In this document: positions 1-5,619 of the stretch, piece by piece
How positions within the stretch are numbered: position 1 is the first letter of the stretch
Layout of the letters: each line of letters begins with the position of its first letter
Source of the DNA: M55B118 sp041694275
Lineage (GTDB): Bacteria; Bacillota_I; Bacilli_A; Izemoplasmatales; Izemoplasmataceae
DNA length: 7,585 bases
Reading direction: 5' to 3'
Assembly: GCA_041694275.1 (NCBI GenBank)
Contig: JASMTQ010000001.1
Span: forward strand, 1-7,585
Notes under the pieces: generated by a model
Databases searched by the model: none
The model's input: only the letters and a program-made list of their open reading frames with translations
What the model was told of the DNA's origin: nothing
Made by a program: the position numbers and the translations under genes

Positions 1-8
1 CGTACCAT
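1..8 (-). CDS. Start of a truncated downstream gene (product unknown)
   Basis: Only the start codon and the next codon (ATG GTA) lie in the window; the gene continues beyond position 1 on the minus strand. It is called from its ribosome binding site: GAGGAGTGAT at 12-21, three bases before ATG, in the same register as several other starts here. The ATG lies 4 bases after the TGA of the preceding glycosylase gene, and that TGA sits inside the ribosome binding site, so translational coupling is likely. Nothing can be said about the product. The alternative is that this is a chance match. Confidence 0.5.
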
Positions 9-12
9 GCAA

Positions 13-522
13 TCACTCCTCGTAATGTGTTAATATTTTATTCCAGTGGTCCATGAGCCTGTTTATGTCATACTGCGCGTTTGCAGGTGAAGTTGAGGGG
101 ACGCTCACGCTCATATGCACTAAAGAAGCATTGTGTTTTTTGAAAAGCGTTTCCGCTTTTCTTCCATTTAAGACAATGGTGCGGATATTGGTCCCTTCAA
201 TAAGTTTTTTTACATCTGTAGGCACCGCATTTTCAATCGTTGAATCCTTTGAACCTTTTATGGTGCAACGCTCTATCACGTCATAAAGTGCGACACGATG
301 TCTTTTAAGAGTTTCTTTTTTAACATCGATTGATGCATCCAAAAAGTGATTGTCCTTAAAAAGTTTTGCCAAAAGCGGCCAGAAACGGTTTTGAGGGTGC
401 ATGTAATAAAATGCGTTTTCTCTTGATTTAACCGATGGAAAACTCCCAAGTATGATAATCTGGCTTCCTTCATCAATGACAGGTGGGAAGGCGTGGGTCA
501 AGGTTGCTTTTCGTCTATCCAT
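13..522 (-). CDS. DNA-deoxyinosine (hypoxanthine) glycosylase, family-6 uracil-DNA-glycosylase superfamily
   Basis: This 169-residue cytosolic base-excision-repair enzyme is predicted to cleave the N-glycosidic bond of deaminated adenine (hypoxanthine) in DNA. Motif 1 is GSFPSVKS at residues 26-33, followed by YYMHPQNRFW at 39-48, a signature of this family; from memory of the archaeal family-6 enzyme, the Asn in this region (probably N45) is the candidate catalytic residue. Motif 2, VPSTSPANA, lies near residues 141-149 and is the usual DNA-binding loop. The length is normal for the family. The start is fixed by AAAGGAG (529-535) six bases upstream; another ATG at 525-527 is out of frame. 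It follows the lipoprotein terminator, so it probably has its own weak promoter or depends on read-through. Its stop overlaps the ribosome binding site of the next gene. Family assignment is firm; the exact substrate is inferred from the family. Confidence 0.9.
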   Translation of the reverse strand: MDRRKATLTHAFPPVIDEGSQIIILGSFPSVKSRENAFYYMHPQNRFWPLLAKLFKDNHFLDASIDVKKETLKRHRVALYDVIERCTIKGSKDSTIENAVPTDVKKLIEGTNIRTIVLNGRKAETLFKKHNASLVHMSVSVPSTSPANAQYDINRLMDHWNKILTHYEE

Positions 523-544
523 ACCATGCTCCTTTCAAGGTCCA

Positions 545-582
545 TTATAAAAGAAAAAGCAGGGAAAAGAAAACTTCCCTGC
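545..582 (-). terminator. Rho-independent terminator of the lipoprotein gene
   Basis: A perfect 8-bp stem (GCAGGGAA at 559-566 with TTCCCTGC at 575-582, 8-nt loop) is followed on the minus strand by TTTTTCTTTT (545-558 region). It starts only 5 bases past the lipoprotein stop codon and closes the 3300-588 unit. Confidence 0.88.
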
Positions 583-587
583 CTAAA

Positions 588-2306
588 TTATTCGAGTGTG
601 GACAATGGTTCCATGTAATCTTGGTACGCATTCCAGGATATATGGCTCTTGTATGTATCCAGAAGATTGTCCGGAACATAAAGGGTCACATCGTCTCTGT
701 GACGGTTGAAAAGCCTTTCTGGGTATGGCAAGACCCCGTCTTCTTCAGGGTGATCTAAAACAATGCGTTTGATGGAATCGTTTGAGAAGAACGCAAAATT
801 GTGAATACGGTCAACGGAATCATCGATCACAATCTCTTCGATATTCTTTTGAGGCGGCGCAAGAATCAGCTCACTTCCGTCTTTTGAATAGAGGATGTCG
901 TCTTTTAACTTAAAGTTTTCATGATCATCACTGATTGTGAAGGACTCCAGATAGGGATTCGTGTAGTAGAAATTTTCCACGTACGGAAAGCTCCACCCCA
1001 TAAAAACGTCCCCACTGAATTTTGTGACGCCTTCAGGTATGTGATAAGTCGCATCCGATTTTCCCATAGGGTAAAAGACAAGTTTGAGCCCATCGTCCGT
1101 TTTTTCATACAAGGCGCCGTCAATGACTTTGTGATGCACTACATCATCAGCGAGTGTAATGCTTTTCAGAGATTCTGATAACTTAAGCGCTTGAATGACT
1201 TGGAAACCAGGATTGTATCCGAGTTCAAAGTGCGCCGGAAACTCAAAAGTCTCCATATGATCAAAGTTTTCGAACACCAATTCGCTAAAGTCCAAATATC
1301 GGATGGGAGGGTTCTTTTCAGAATAAAAGGACCCCTTATCCACAACGACATGATAAACCCTCAATACATCACCATCTGGCATATTGACCAGATCCAAATC
1401 TGTAACGGCCTCTACCGGACAGCCAACTTCCTCTATGTCAACGGGCAGATCACTTTCTTCGATGTGCGAAAGACTACAGGTAGTGTCTTTAGAGGAAATA
1501 GTGATGGCTTCAAGGCCGGTAAAGGTAACATCACCATAAAATTCAATAGATTCAAGATTGGTAAAATCACCCATTTGATTAAACTCAAGAACGCTTTTTG
1601 GGAGCTCAAGATATAAGACATCCTCGTTTTCCTCGTAATCGAAGGTGACTGTGGTAACCGGTATACCATTTATGGTTTCAGGCACTTTAAGCCTTTCTTC
1701 ATTGCCAGAGTATCCAGTAACTTCGACGGTTTCATAGGTGTAATCCTCTTCAACCGTGTGGGTGTTGACATGATAATCAAGCTCTGTGGTTTCATCGTAC
1801 AACGGGGTTTTTCGCCACCTCGCATGAATAACCCTATCCTCGTGTGGCATCAGATTGGTTTCAAACTTTGTCCGGTATAATTCATTATTGTACCAACCTG
1901 AAAAGACATAGCCCTCTTTTGAGGGGGTTGGAAGTTTCAATCCTGTTCCGGGCTCCTGTCGAATCTCAACGACATCGCTTCCGTTCTTGCTATCAATACC
2001 CAGCGTAGGATAGGGGGTCCATTTCGCATGAAGCGTCATGTCCGCTTCAGGCATCTTAGATTCTTCAAATGGTTCACTGAGCGCCTCGTCTATATACCAG
2101 CCTTCAAAGGCATGTTTCTCCTTTGAAGGGGAAGGCAAGTCAAGCGATGCTCCCGGTTCACCTTCAAGCGAATCGTCACTATCCAAAGTTCCACCATTCA
2201 GTTCAAACGTCAAAACCGTTTCCGGTACCTCTTCTGTTTCTTCGCAGGCTGAAAGCGATAAGACAAGCATACTCAGAAACAATAAAACTCCTAATCGTTT
2301 TTTCAT
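588..2306 (-). CDS. Surface lipoprotein with two InlB-type repeats and a BspA-like leucine-rich region
   Basis: This 572-residue exported lipoprotein begins with MKKR, then a hydrophobic segment (residues 5-19) and the lipobox LSAC, so Cys21 should be lipidated after signal-peptidase-II cleavage. Residues 31-96 and 103-164 are two InlB B-type (Listeria/Bacteroides) repeats, each with the LPxPSKE...F.GWY...M....HA.W pattern. Residues ~185-567 resemble BspA/LRR_5 proteins: DGALYEK...GLKLVFYPMGK (396-415), IPEGV (423-427), DDILYSKDGSELILAPP (469-485) and a C-terminal cap with VTLYVPDNLLDTYK (540-553). Cys277 and Cys296 are the only other cysteines and could form a disulfide. There is no LPXTG motif, so anchoring is by lipid only. 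GGAGG (2314-2318) lies 7 bases before ATG. The gene follows a membrane protein gene after a 16-base gap, so they are probably cotranscribed. Such repeats are usually found in adhesion or surface-contact proteins; a specific ligand cannot be inferred. Confidence 0.9.
   Translation of the reverse strand: MKKRLGVLLFLSMLVLSLSACEETEEVPETVLTFELNGGTLDSDDSLEGEPGASLDLPSPSKEKHAFEGWYIDEALSEPFEESKMPEADMTLHAKWTPYPTLGIDSKNGSDVVEIRQEPGTGLKLPTPSKEGYVFSGWYNNELYRTKFETNLMPHEDRVIHARWRKTPLYDETTELDYHVNTHTVEEDYTYETVEVTGYSGNEERLKVPETINGIPVTTVTFDYEENEDVLYLELPKSVLEFNQMGDFTNLESIEFYGDVTFTGLEAITISSKDTTCSLSHIEESDLPVDIEEVGCPVEAVTDLDLVNMPDGDVLRVYHVVVDKGSFYSEKNPPIRYLDFSELVFENFDHMETFEFPAHFELGYNPGFQVIQALKLSESLKSITLADDVVHHKVIDGALYEKTDDGLKLVFYPMGKSDATYHIPEGVTKFSGDVFMGWSFPYVENFYYTNPYLESFTISDDHENFKLKDDILYSKDGSELILAPPQKNIEEIVIDDSVDRIHNFAFFSNDSIKRIVLDHPEEDGVLPYPERLFNRHRDDVTLYVPDNLLDTYKSHISWNAYQDYMEPLSTLE
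1815..2000 (-). repeat. InlB B-type repeat 2 (coding)
   Basis: This encodes residues 103-164, ending at HARW. It keeps LPTPSKEGYVFSGWY and the MP...VIHARW end, but its first strand (GIDSKNGSDVVEIR) is less typical than in repeat 1. Confidence 0.72.
2019..2216 (-). repeat. InlB B-type repeat 1 (coding)
   Basis: This encodes residues 31-96 of the lipoprotein, starting with the VLTFELNGGT strand and ending at HAKW. It is one of two tandem copies sharing LPxPSKExxxFxGWY; the copies are clearly diverged at DNA level, so this is an old duplication and not a recent slippage product. Confidence 0.8.
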
Positions 2307-2322
2307 AAGGTTTCCTCCGATT

Positions 2323-3300
2323 TTAGTATTGGCTCATTGGTTCAGGTCCTTGGTCCTTGTCGCGCTTGAATTTCACATCGAGAAACACGCTTGAATACCC
2401 ACTTAGAAGATTCGGTTGTGGAATATCGGTGATTTCGGGTTCTTCTTTGCCTTCTTTGATCGCTTTAAGTCTGGCATTGCTCCAGGCACGATGCCACAAA
2501 TATATTTTGGTGCTGAAAAGCACTTCAATCAAGAATTTAATACTCCAGATGACAAGTGCGTAGATGAAAATCCCAACGAGCACGTAGATGTTTAGGAACT
2601 CGAAATAAGCCCCAAAGAAGAACACGACTGCGGCTGGAATACTCATGACCAGGTAAAAAAGGCCTCCGATAATCGTTCCGCTGAATATGACGCCGAACCG
2701 TCCTTTGAATATGGTCAAGCCCTCCTTGATGGCCGCGATGGTTCGTTTGTTGTCCCAGACAATAGCGGGAAACGAAAGCAGGCTCACACGGTCGAGCATG
2801 TTGTTTAACAATCTCTGTGTTCTCTCAGCCGCTCTACTTAGCATAGTATCGTCTCCATCTTTCCCTCTTAAGAGCCCTTTAATGATGGCAAAGACAACCG
2901 CTATGACAAATTCAATTACCGACCAGAACAAAATGATTGGAAAGGTCTTCAAAAGAGAATGGACAAGCGTTCTCCATATAGCTTTTAAAAGGCTCATCTT
3001 GTAATTTTCAGACTGCTGTTTGACAAGCTGGAGGGTCACAAGCGCTATGAGCCCTTCAAAGAACCTGAAATAGACAATGGTGAAATATAGAATGATCAGT
3101 ATTTCCATCAAAGAAAGGCCCACTTCACCGAGCACCATGTCTAAAAGCGGTGTGTAAATAAGAATAGCTAAATATCCTGCGACATAAAACACTTTGATTA
3201 CAAGCGTCGGCACGAGCATTTTCGGGTATGAAAAAATGTATCCAAGCGCATCTTTGGTTATACGATAACTCTGTCCAAGGGTATCGAGAACTGATCCCAT
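2323..3300 (-). CDS. Polytopic membrane protein, DUF6159-like (function unknown)
   Basis: The protein has 325 residues and about five membrane segments (near 29-49, 63-90, 119-144, 203-232 and 238-264), a charged loop with GKDGDD and RAAERTQR between segments 3 and 4, and a charged, Pro-rich C-terminal tail that is probably cytosolic. The segment SFPAIVWDNKRTIAAIKEG...FKGRFG resembles the 'FPxxV...xAIKxSxxLxKxxxG' region of DUF6159-type integral membrane proteins; this is recognition by eye, with no known biochemical role. The frame is open to a GTG at 3334-3336, but the ATG at 3298-3300 is preferred because AAGGAAGTGAT (3304-3314) sits three bases upstream and the GTG has only a weak site. 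It is the first gene of a unit with the surface lipoprotein (16-base gap). A role in placing or stabilising the lipoprotein is only a guess from context. Confidence 0.75.
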   Translation of the reverse strand: MGSVLDTLGQSYRITKDALGYIFSYPKMLVPTLVIKVFYVAGYLAILIYTPLLDMVLGEVGLSLMEILIILYFTIVYFRFFEGLIALVTLQLVKQQSENYKMSLLKAIWRTLVHSLLKTFPIILFWSVIEFVIAVVFAIIKGLLRGKDGDDTMLSRAAERTQRLLNNMLDRVSLLSFPAIVWDNKRTIAAIKEGLTIFKGRFGVIFSGTIIGGLFYLVMSIPAAVVFFFGAYFEFLNIYVLVGIFIYALVIWSIKFLIEVLFSTKIYLWHRAWSNARLKAIKEGKEEPEITDIPQPNLLSGYSSVFLDVKFKRDKDQGPEPMSQY

Positions 3301-3303
3301 AAA

Positions 3304-3314
3304 ATCACTTCCTT
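3304..3314 (-). promoter_or_regulatory. Ribosome binding site that sets the membrane-protein start at 3300
   Basis: AAGGAAGTGAT matches the extended anti-Shine-Dalgarno complement AAGGAGGTGAT at 10 of 11 positions and ends three bases before ATG. It argues against the upstream in-frame GTG at 3334-3336. Confidence 0.75.
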
Positions 3315-3322
3315 CATAATTT

Positions 3323-3340
3323 AATTGTTTTTTCACAATT
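3323..3340. promoter_or_regulatory. Inverted repeat in the leader of the membrane protein/lipoprotein unit
   Basis: AATTGT (3323-3328) and ACAATT (3335-3340) form a perfect 6-bp dyad with a 6-base spacer, just upstream of the ribosome binding site. It could be an operator or a weak leader hairpin. The arms are AT-rich, so chance is a real alternative. Confidence 0.35.
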
Positions 3341-3365
3341 CCATATAATCATAGTACATTTTTCC

Positions 3366-3394
3366 ATCATCCTTTACAATGGCACTTTTGTCAA
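3366..3394 (-). promoter_or_regulatory. Possible sigma-A promoter of the membrane protein/lipoprotein unit
   Basis: A perfect TTGACA (3389-3394 on the minus strand) is followed after 17 bases by GATGAT (3366-3371), a 4-of-6 match to TATAAT. This would give a leader of about 60 bases containing the 3323-3340 dyad. An alternative is TTGTAA with TACTAT 17 bases further on. The -35 box lies in a small palindrome, TTTTG-T-CAAAA (3386-3396). Confidence 0.4.
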
Positions 3395-3456
3395 AAATAA
3401 GTCCAGTCATGGCCCTCGAACCTTGAATATCTTTATTTTTTTAGTAAACTAAACTT

Positions 3457-3466
3457 GGGAGATGAT
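3457..3466 (+). promoter_or_regulatory. Ribosome binding site that sets a TTG start at 3470
   Basis: GGGAGATGAT ends three bases before TTG at 3470-3472. The longer reading from TTG at 3455 would start upstream of and overlap this site, so 3470 is favoured. Confidence 0.65.
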
Positions 3467-3469
3467 ACT

Positions 3470-3769
3470 TTGTTTTCACAAATACTGCTCGGTCTCGCAT
3501 TTATTTTCTTCGCGTATGAACACCATCAAGGCCGTGAATGGATCATAAACAACAAACTCAAAAACGCCTGGTCACTTGAAAAAAGACACGCCTACCAAAA
3601 ATCACTGGTCACACCTTATGCACTGCTTGGGATCCTTTTTATACTTATGGGTTTCGTTGAATCCCTGAACGTTTTCAGTGTGACTGAATACGTAGTGCTT
3701 TACTCGGTGTTAGCCATCCCCATTTTAGGGTATTCGTTTTTGAAAGCTCGCACTTTTTTCAAAGACTGA
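3470..3769 (+). CDS. Small membrane protein, three predicted segments (function unknown)
   Basis: The protein has 99 residues from a TTG start: FSQILLGLAFIFFAY forms segment 1, then a basic loop (EHHQGREW...NNKLKNAWSLEKRHAYQK) is followed by two hydrophobic segments (near 50-65 and 73-90) separated by ESLNVFSVTEY. The overall plan of a short segment, a charged loop with a 'SLEKRHAYQK' helix, then a hairpin of two segments recalls DUF3784/SdpI-type small membrane proteins, but I do not recognise it firmly. It reads divergently from the membrane protein/lipoprotein unit. A weak promoter (TTGAAT 3423-3428, TAAACT 3445-3450) would place the transcript start almost at the ribosome binding site, so the true promoter is unclear. 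The udk gene 84 bases downstream has its own promoter. Confidence 0.7.
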   Translation: MFSQILLGLAFIFFAYEHHQGREWIINNKLKNAWSLEKRHAYQKSLVTPYALLGILFILMGFVESLNVFSVTEYVVLYSVLAIPILGYSFLKARTFFKD

Positions 3770-3797
3770 AAGTTTATATGTTGTCTTTATTTGTTGC

Positions 3798-3825
3798 TTT
3801 ACATTATGGTATTTTCCTCTATAAT
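3798..3825 (+). promoter_or_regulatory. Sigma-A promoter of udk
   Basis: TTTACA (3798-3803) and a perfect TATAAT (3820-3825) are separated by 16 bases. The transcript should start near 3832, giving a leader of about 20 bases that includes the GGAG ribosome binding site at 3844-3847. Confidence 0.75.
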
Positions 3826-3853
3826 GATTATGAAACCATAAAAGGAGCGATGT

Positions 3854-4474
3854 ATGAGACCATTACTATTTCTAGTCGCCGGAGGCAGCGCATCCGGGAA
3901 AACCACTGTTGTTCGTGAAATCTTGAAACATACGAAAGAGGACAAAGTTCTCAAAATCAACCATGACGATTATTACCACAACCAGGATCATCTGACGATG
4001 GAAGAGAGAAAAAACATCAACTACGACCATCCAAAATCACTGGATAACGACTTGCTTTATGAGCATCTCAACAAGCTTTTGGCCGGTGAAACCGTTGAAA
4101 AGCCACTTTATGACTTCGTAAACAACACCCGAAGTGACAAACTTGAAACCGTGCATTCCAAACCAATCATCATCATTGAAGGCATCCTTGTCCTTCACGA
4201 CAAACGCATTCGCAAACTCTCCAACATGAACATCTATGTGGAACTCGATGATGATACGCGGTTCATAAGAAGGCTCACACGTGATATCCACGAACGCGGA
4301 CGCACGATGGAAAGCGTCATAGATCAGTACCTCAGCACCGTAAAGCCCATGCATCACGCCTACATCAAACCGACCAAACGCTATGCCGACGTCATTATTC
4401 CAAACGACCACAAACACGATGTTGCGGTTGATCTCGTCGCCACAAAAATCAAGGATACAATGCAAAAATCCTAA
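3854..4474 (+). CDS. udk: Uridine/cytidine kinase
   Basis: This 206-residue cytosolic pyrimidine-salvage enzyme phosphorylates uridine and/or cytidine to UMP/CMP with a nucleoside triphosphate donor. Family landmarks appear in order: P-loop GGSASGKTT (10-18), HDDYY (37-41), NYDHPKSLDNDLL (56-68), PLYDFVNNTR (84-93), IIEGILVL (107-114), the arginine-rich lid RFIRRLTRDIHERGR, then YLSTVKPMHHAYIKPTKRYADVIIP. Length is slightly short of the usual 207-213. The start is ATG at 3854, six bases after GGAG (3844-3847); the ATG at 3850 is out of frame. Odd point: the base-recognising His of the YDxVxHTR motif is Asn here (N91), a position known to affect uridine versus cytidine use. It has its own promoter and terminator and so is a single-gene unit. 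Identity is firm; nucleoside preference is open. Confidence 0.95.
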   Translation: MRPLLFLVAGGSASGKTTVVREILKHTKEDKVLKINHDDYYHNQDHLTMEERKNINYDHPKSLDNDLLYEHLNKLLAGETVEKPLYDFVNNTRSDKLETVHSKPIIIIEGILVLHDKRIRKLSNMNIYVELDDDTRFIRRLTRDIHERGRTMESVIDQYLSTVKPMHHAYIKPTKRYADVIIPNDHKHDVAVDLVATKIKDTMQKS

Positions 4475-4478
4475 ATTG

Positions 4479-4520
4479 AAAACGCCTGTGAGACTTTATC
4501 TCGCAGGCGTTTTGCTTTAT
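4479..4520 (+). terminator. Rho-independent terminator of udk
   Basis: A 14-bp stem (4479-4492 with 4500-4513, one G-T pair, 7-base loop) begins 4 bases after the stop codon. The right arm ends in TTTT followed by GCTTTATT. Because the left arm begins with AAAA, it may also act weakly on the other strand. The remaining ~105 bases up to the next ribosome binding site show no gene and no convincing promoter, only two TATAAG hexamers (4569-4574 and 4579-4584) without a matching -35 box. Confidence 0.9.
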
Positions 4521-4619
4521 TCAAACATGAAATGAAGCTAGAACCAATATTTTCAGTCTCCTTTAATTTATAAGACCATATAAGTAGAAAAATGACGCTT
4601 GAGCATGTACAATGCACGT

Positions 4620-4626
4620 AGGTGAT
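4620..4626 (+). promoter_or_regulatory. Ribosome binding site that sets the DUF1858 start at 4630
   Basis: AGGTGAT ends three bases before ATG at 4630. The upstream in-frame ATG at 4612 precedes this site and has no comparable site of its own, so the shorter protein is preferred. Confidence 0.65.
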
Positions 4627-4629
4627 ACT

Positions 4630-4857
4630 ATGAAAAAAGTCAAAGAAGACATCAGCATACAAGCACTCATCAAAAACCATCCTGAAGCGCTTGATATCAT
4701 GAAAGACCTTGGGTTCGAAGACATCATGAAACCAGGGATGATTCAAACCATGGGACGCATCATGACACTTAAAAAAGGGTGCCGGATGAAAAAAATCGAT
4801 TACGAAAAAGCCAAAGACACTTTCAAATCACACGGGATCGAATTCATAGAGTCCTAA
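4630..4857 (+). CDS. Small DUF1858-domain protein
   Basis: The protein is 75 residues, soluble and helical. Residues 8-32 (ISIQALIKNHPEALDIMKDLGF) match the DUF1858 pattern of 'I...li..yPea.dil..lGf', the same helical fold found at the N-terminus of ScdA/DUF438-type proteins. The following KPGMIQTMGRIMTLKKG (34-50) resembles the 'kpgml.t.grfmti.kGa' linker in DUF1858-DUF438 proteins, after which a short C-terminal helix (KAKDTFKSHGIEFIE) ends the protein. There is a single Cys (C51) and no metal-binding His/Cys cluster. The role is unknown; in larger proteins the domain accompanies redox or PAS-type sensors, so here it is a stand-alone version. It lies 92 bases upstream of the nuclease-like gene with no terminator between, so cotranscription is possible. 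Confidence 0.75.
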   Translation: MKKVKEDISIQALIKNHPEALDIMKDLGFEDIMKPGMIQTMGRIMTLKKGCRMKKIDYEKAKDTFKSHGIEFIES

Positions 4858-4936
4858 TACCGTCTCGTTATAAAGACCCCCTCAAATAAATCCTATCGCA
4901 CATGTATCAAATAGAGACCACTCAATTTACTCATCC

Positions 4937-4946
4937 GGGAGGTGAT
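4937..4946 (+). promoter_or_regulatory. Near-consensus ribosome binding site that sets a TTG start at 4950
   Basis: GGGAGGTGAT is the strongest anti-Shine-Dalgarno match in the window and ends three bases before TTG at 4950-4952. The upstream in-frame ATG at 4902 has no ribosome binding site and would place this motif inside the coding region. Confidence 0.75.
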
Positions 4947-4949
4947 AGC

Positions 4950-5567
4950 TTGGTGCACTTTGAATTAGGGGACTACGTCCTCGATTTCGATCCTGTGAAT
5001 CACGAATACTTTGTAGACGGAGAGAAAGTCGCAAGTGTGAGTGATATCGTAAACGATCTTTATCCCAGATCCATGAAGAACGTGGACCCTGAGATTTTAA
5101 AAAAAGCCGCCGAAAGAGGCTCGGAACTCCGTGAAATGATTGAACATTACGAACGAAGCGATCAAAAAATCTACCACAAGGAAATGCACAGCTACCTTTC
5201 CCTCAAAGGCGAACACCAGATTCAAGTTCAAAACACAAAAGTCCCCGTCCTGATTCACCACCACGGAGTGGTCATCGCCGCGGGGCGGTTTGACCTGGTT
5301 GTAAAATCTCCCTACATTAAAGGTGAGGGCATCGCACAAATAAAGCGTGCCGCCCATATCGACAAATGGCGCCTTGAACTTCAAATGAACCTTTACAAGC
5401 TTGGATTTGAACAAACCTACAAACAAAAAATCCATTACCTGAAATGCATTCACATAAGAAACAGACATCGTGAATACATCGATGTCATGAAAAACAAAAA
5501 ACGTACCCTGGACATGCTTGATACGTATATTGAAAAACATCCGATAGACTATACAAGATATCTATAA
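4950..5567 (+). CDS. PD-(D/E)XK nuclease-fold protein (RecB/phage-exonuclease-like), variant active site
   Basis: The protein has 205 residues from TTG. An N-terminal 'HEYFVDGEKVASVSDIVNDLYP' segment, then AAERGSELREMIEHYE (53-68), matches the 'PSVTxIL...AAeRGtxvHxxiExy' opening of RecB-like PD-(D/E)XK proteins often found in phages and mobile regions. The core follows: AGRFDLVVKS with Asp115, then GIAQIKRA with Lys132, and LELQMNLYKLGFE carrying the QxxxY motif (Q145, Y149). Two departures stand out: the usual GTxxH His is Arg (R60), and the (D/E)xK acid is Gln (Q130), so metal-dependent cleavage may be weak, altered or lost. No helicase domain or Cys cluster (Cas4-type) is present. It ends in a bidirectional terminator. 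It could be a domesticated phage exonuclease or a DNA-binding remnant. The fold is fairly sure; activity and role are open. Confidence 0.75.
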   Translation: MVHFELGDYVLDFDPVNHEYFVDGEKVASVSDIVNDLYPRSMKNVDPEILKKAAERGSELREMIEHYERSDQKIYHKEMHSYLSLKGEHQIQVQNTKVPVLIHHHGVVIAAGRFDLVVKSPYIKGEGIAQIKRAAHIDKWRLELQMNLYKLGFEQTYKQKIHYLKCIHIRNRHREYIDVMKNKKRTLDMLDTYIEKHPIDYTRYL

Positions 5568-5604
5568 AAAAACACCTTGAAGCTTAAATCTTCAAGGTTT
5601 TTTT
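5566..5604. terminator. Bidirectional terminator between convergent genes
   Basis: ACCTTGAAG (5574-5582) pairs perfectly with CTTCAAGGT (5590-5598) around a 7-base loop. Seven A (5566-5572) precede and seven T (5598-5604) follow, so it should work for both the nuclease-like gene and the MFS gene. The upstream A tract includes the end of the nuclease-like stop codon. Confidence 0.92.
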
Positions 5605-5619
5605 ATGAACTGGCCGCAT

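Noticed and set aside
544..549. TATAAT on the minus strand, upstream of the glycosylase
   Set aside because: It overlaps the terminator's T tract, has no -35 box at 16-18 bases, and would give a leader of only about 15 bases. It could be a weak promoter but the support is thin.
1191..1616. 141-codon plus-strand frame inside the lipoprotein gene
   Set aside because: Shadow of the lipoprotein, whose BspA-like repeats run through the whole stretch.
3761..3788. AAAGAC/GTCTTT inverted repeat as a terminator after the small membrane gene
   Set aside because: The stem is only 6 bp and AT-rich, with a 16-base loop and a poor T tract; it begins before the stop codon.
4037..4465. 142-codon open frame antisense to udk
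   Set aside because: It lies entirely within a firmly identified gene, has no ribosome binding site pattern and its composition mirrors udk codon choice.
4869..4874. TATAAA as a promoter for the nuclease-like gene
   Set aside because: No -35 box at usable spacing; cotranscription with the DUF1858 gene explains the arrangement as well.
5097..5540. 147-codon open frame antisense to the nuclease-like gene
   Set aside because: The sense strand shows recognisable family motifs; the antisense product is Phe/Val-rich and resembles nothing.
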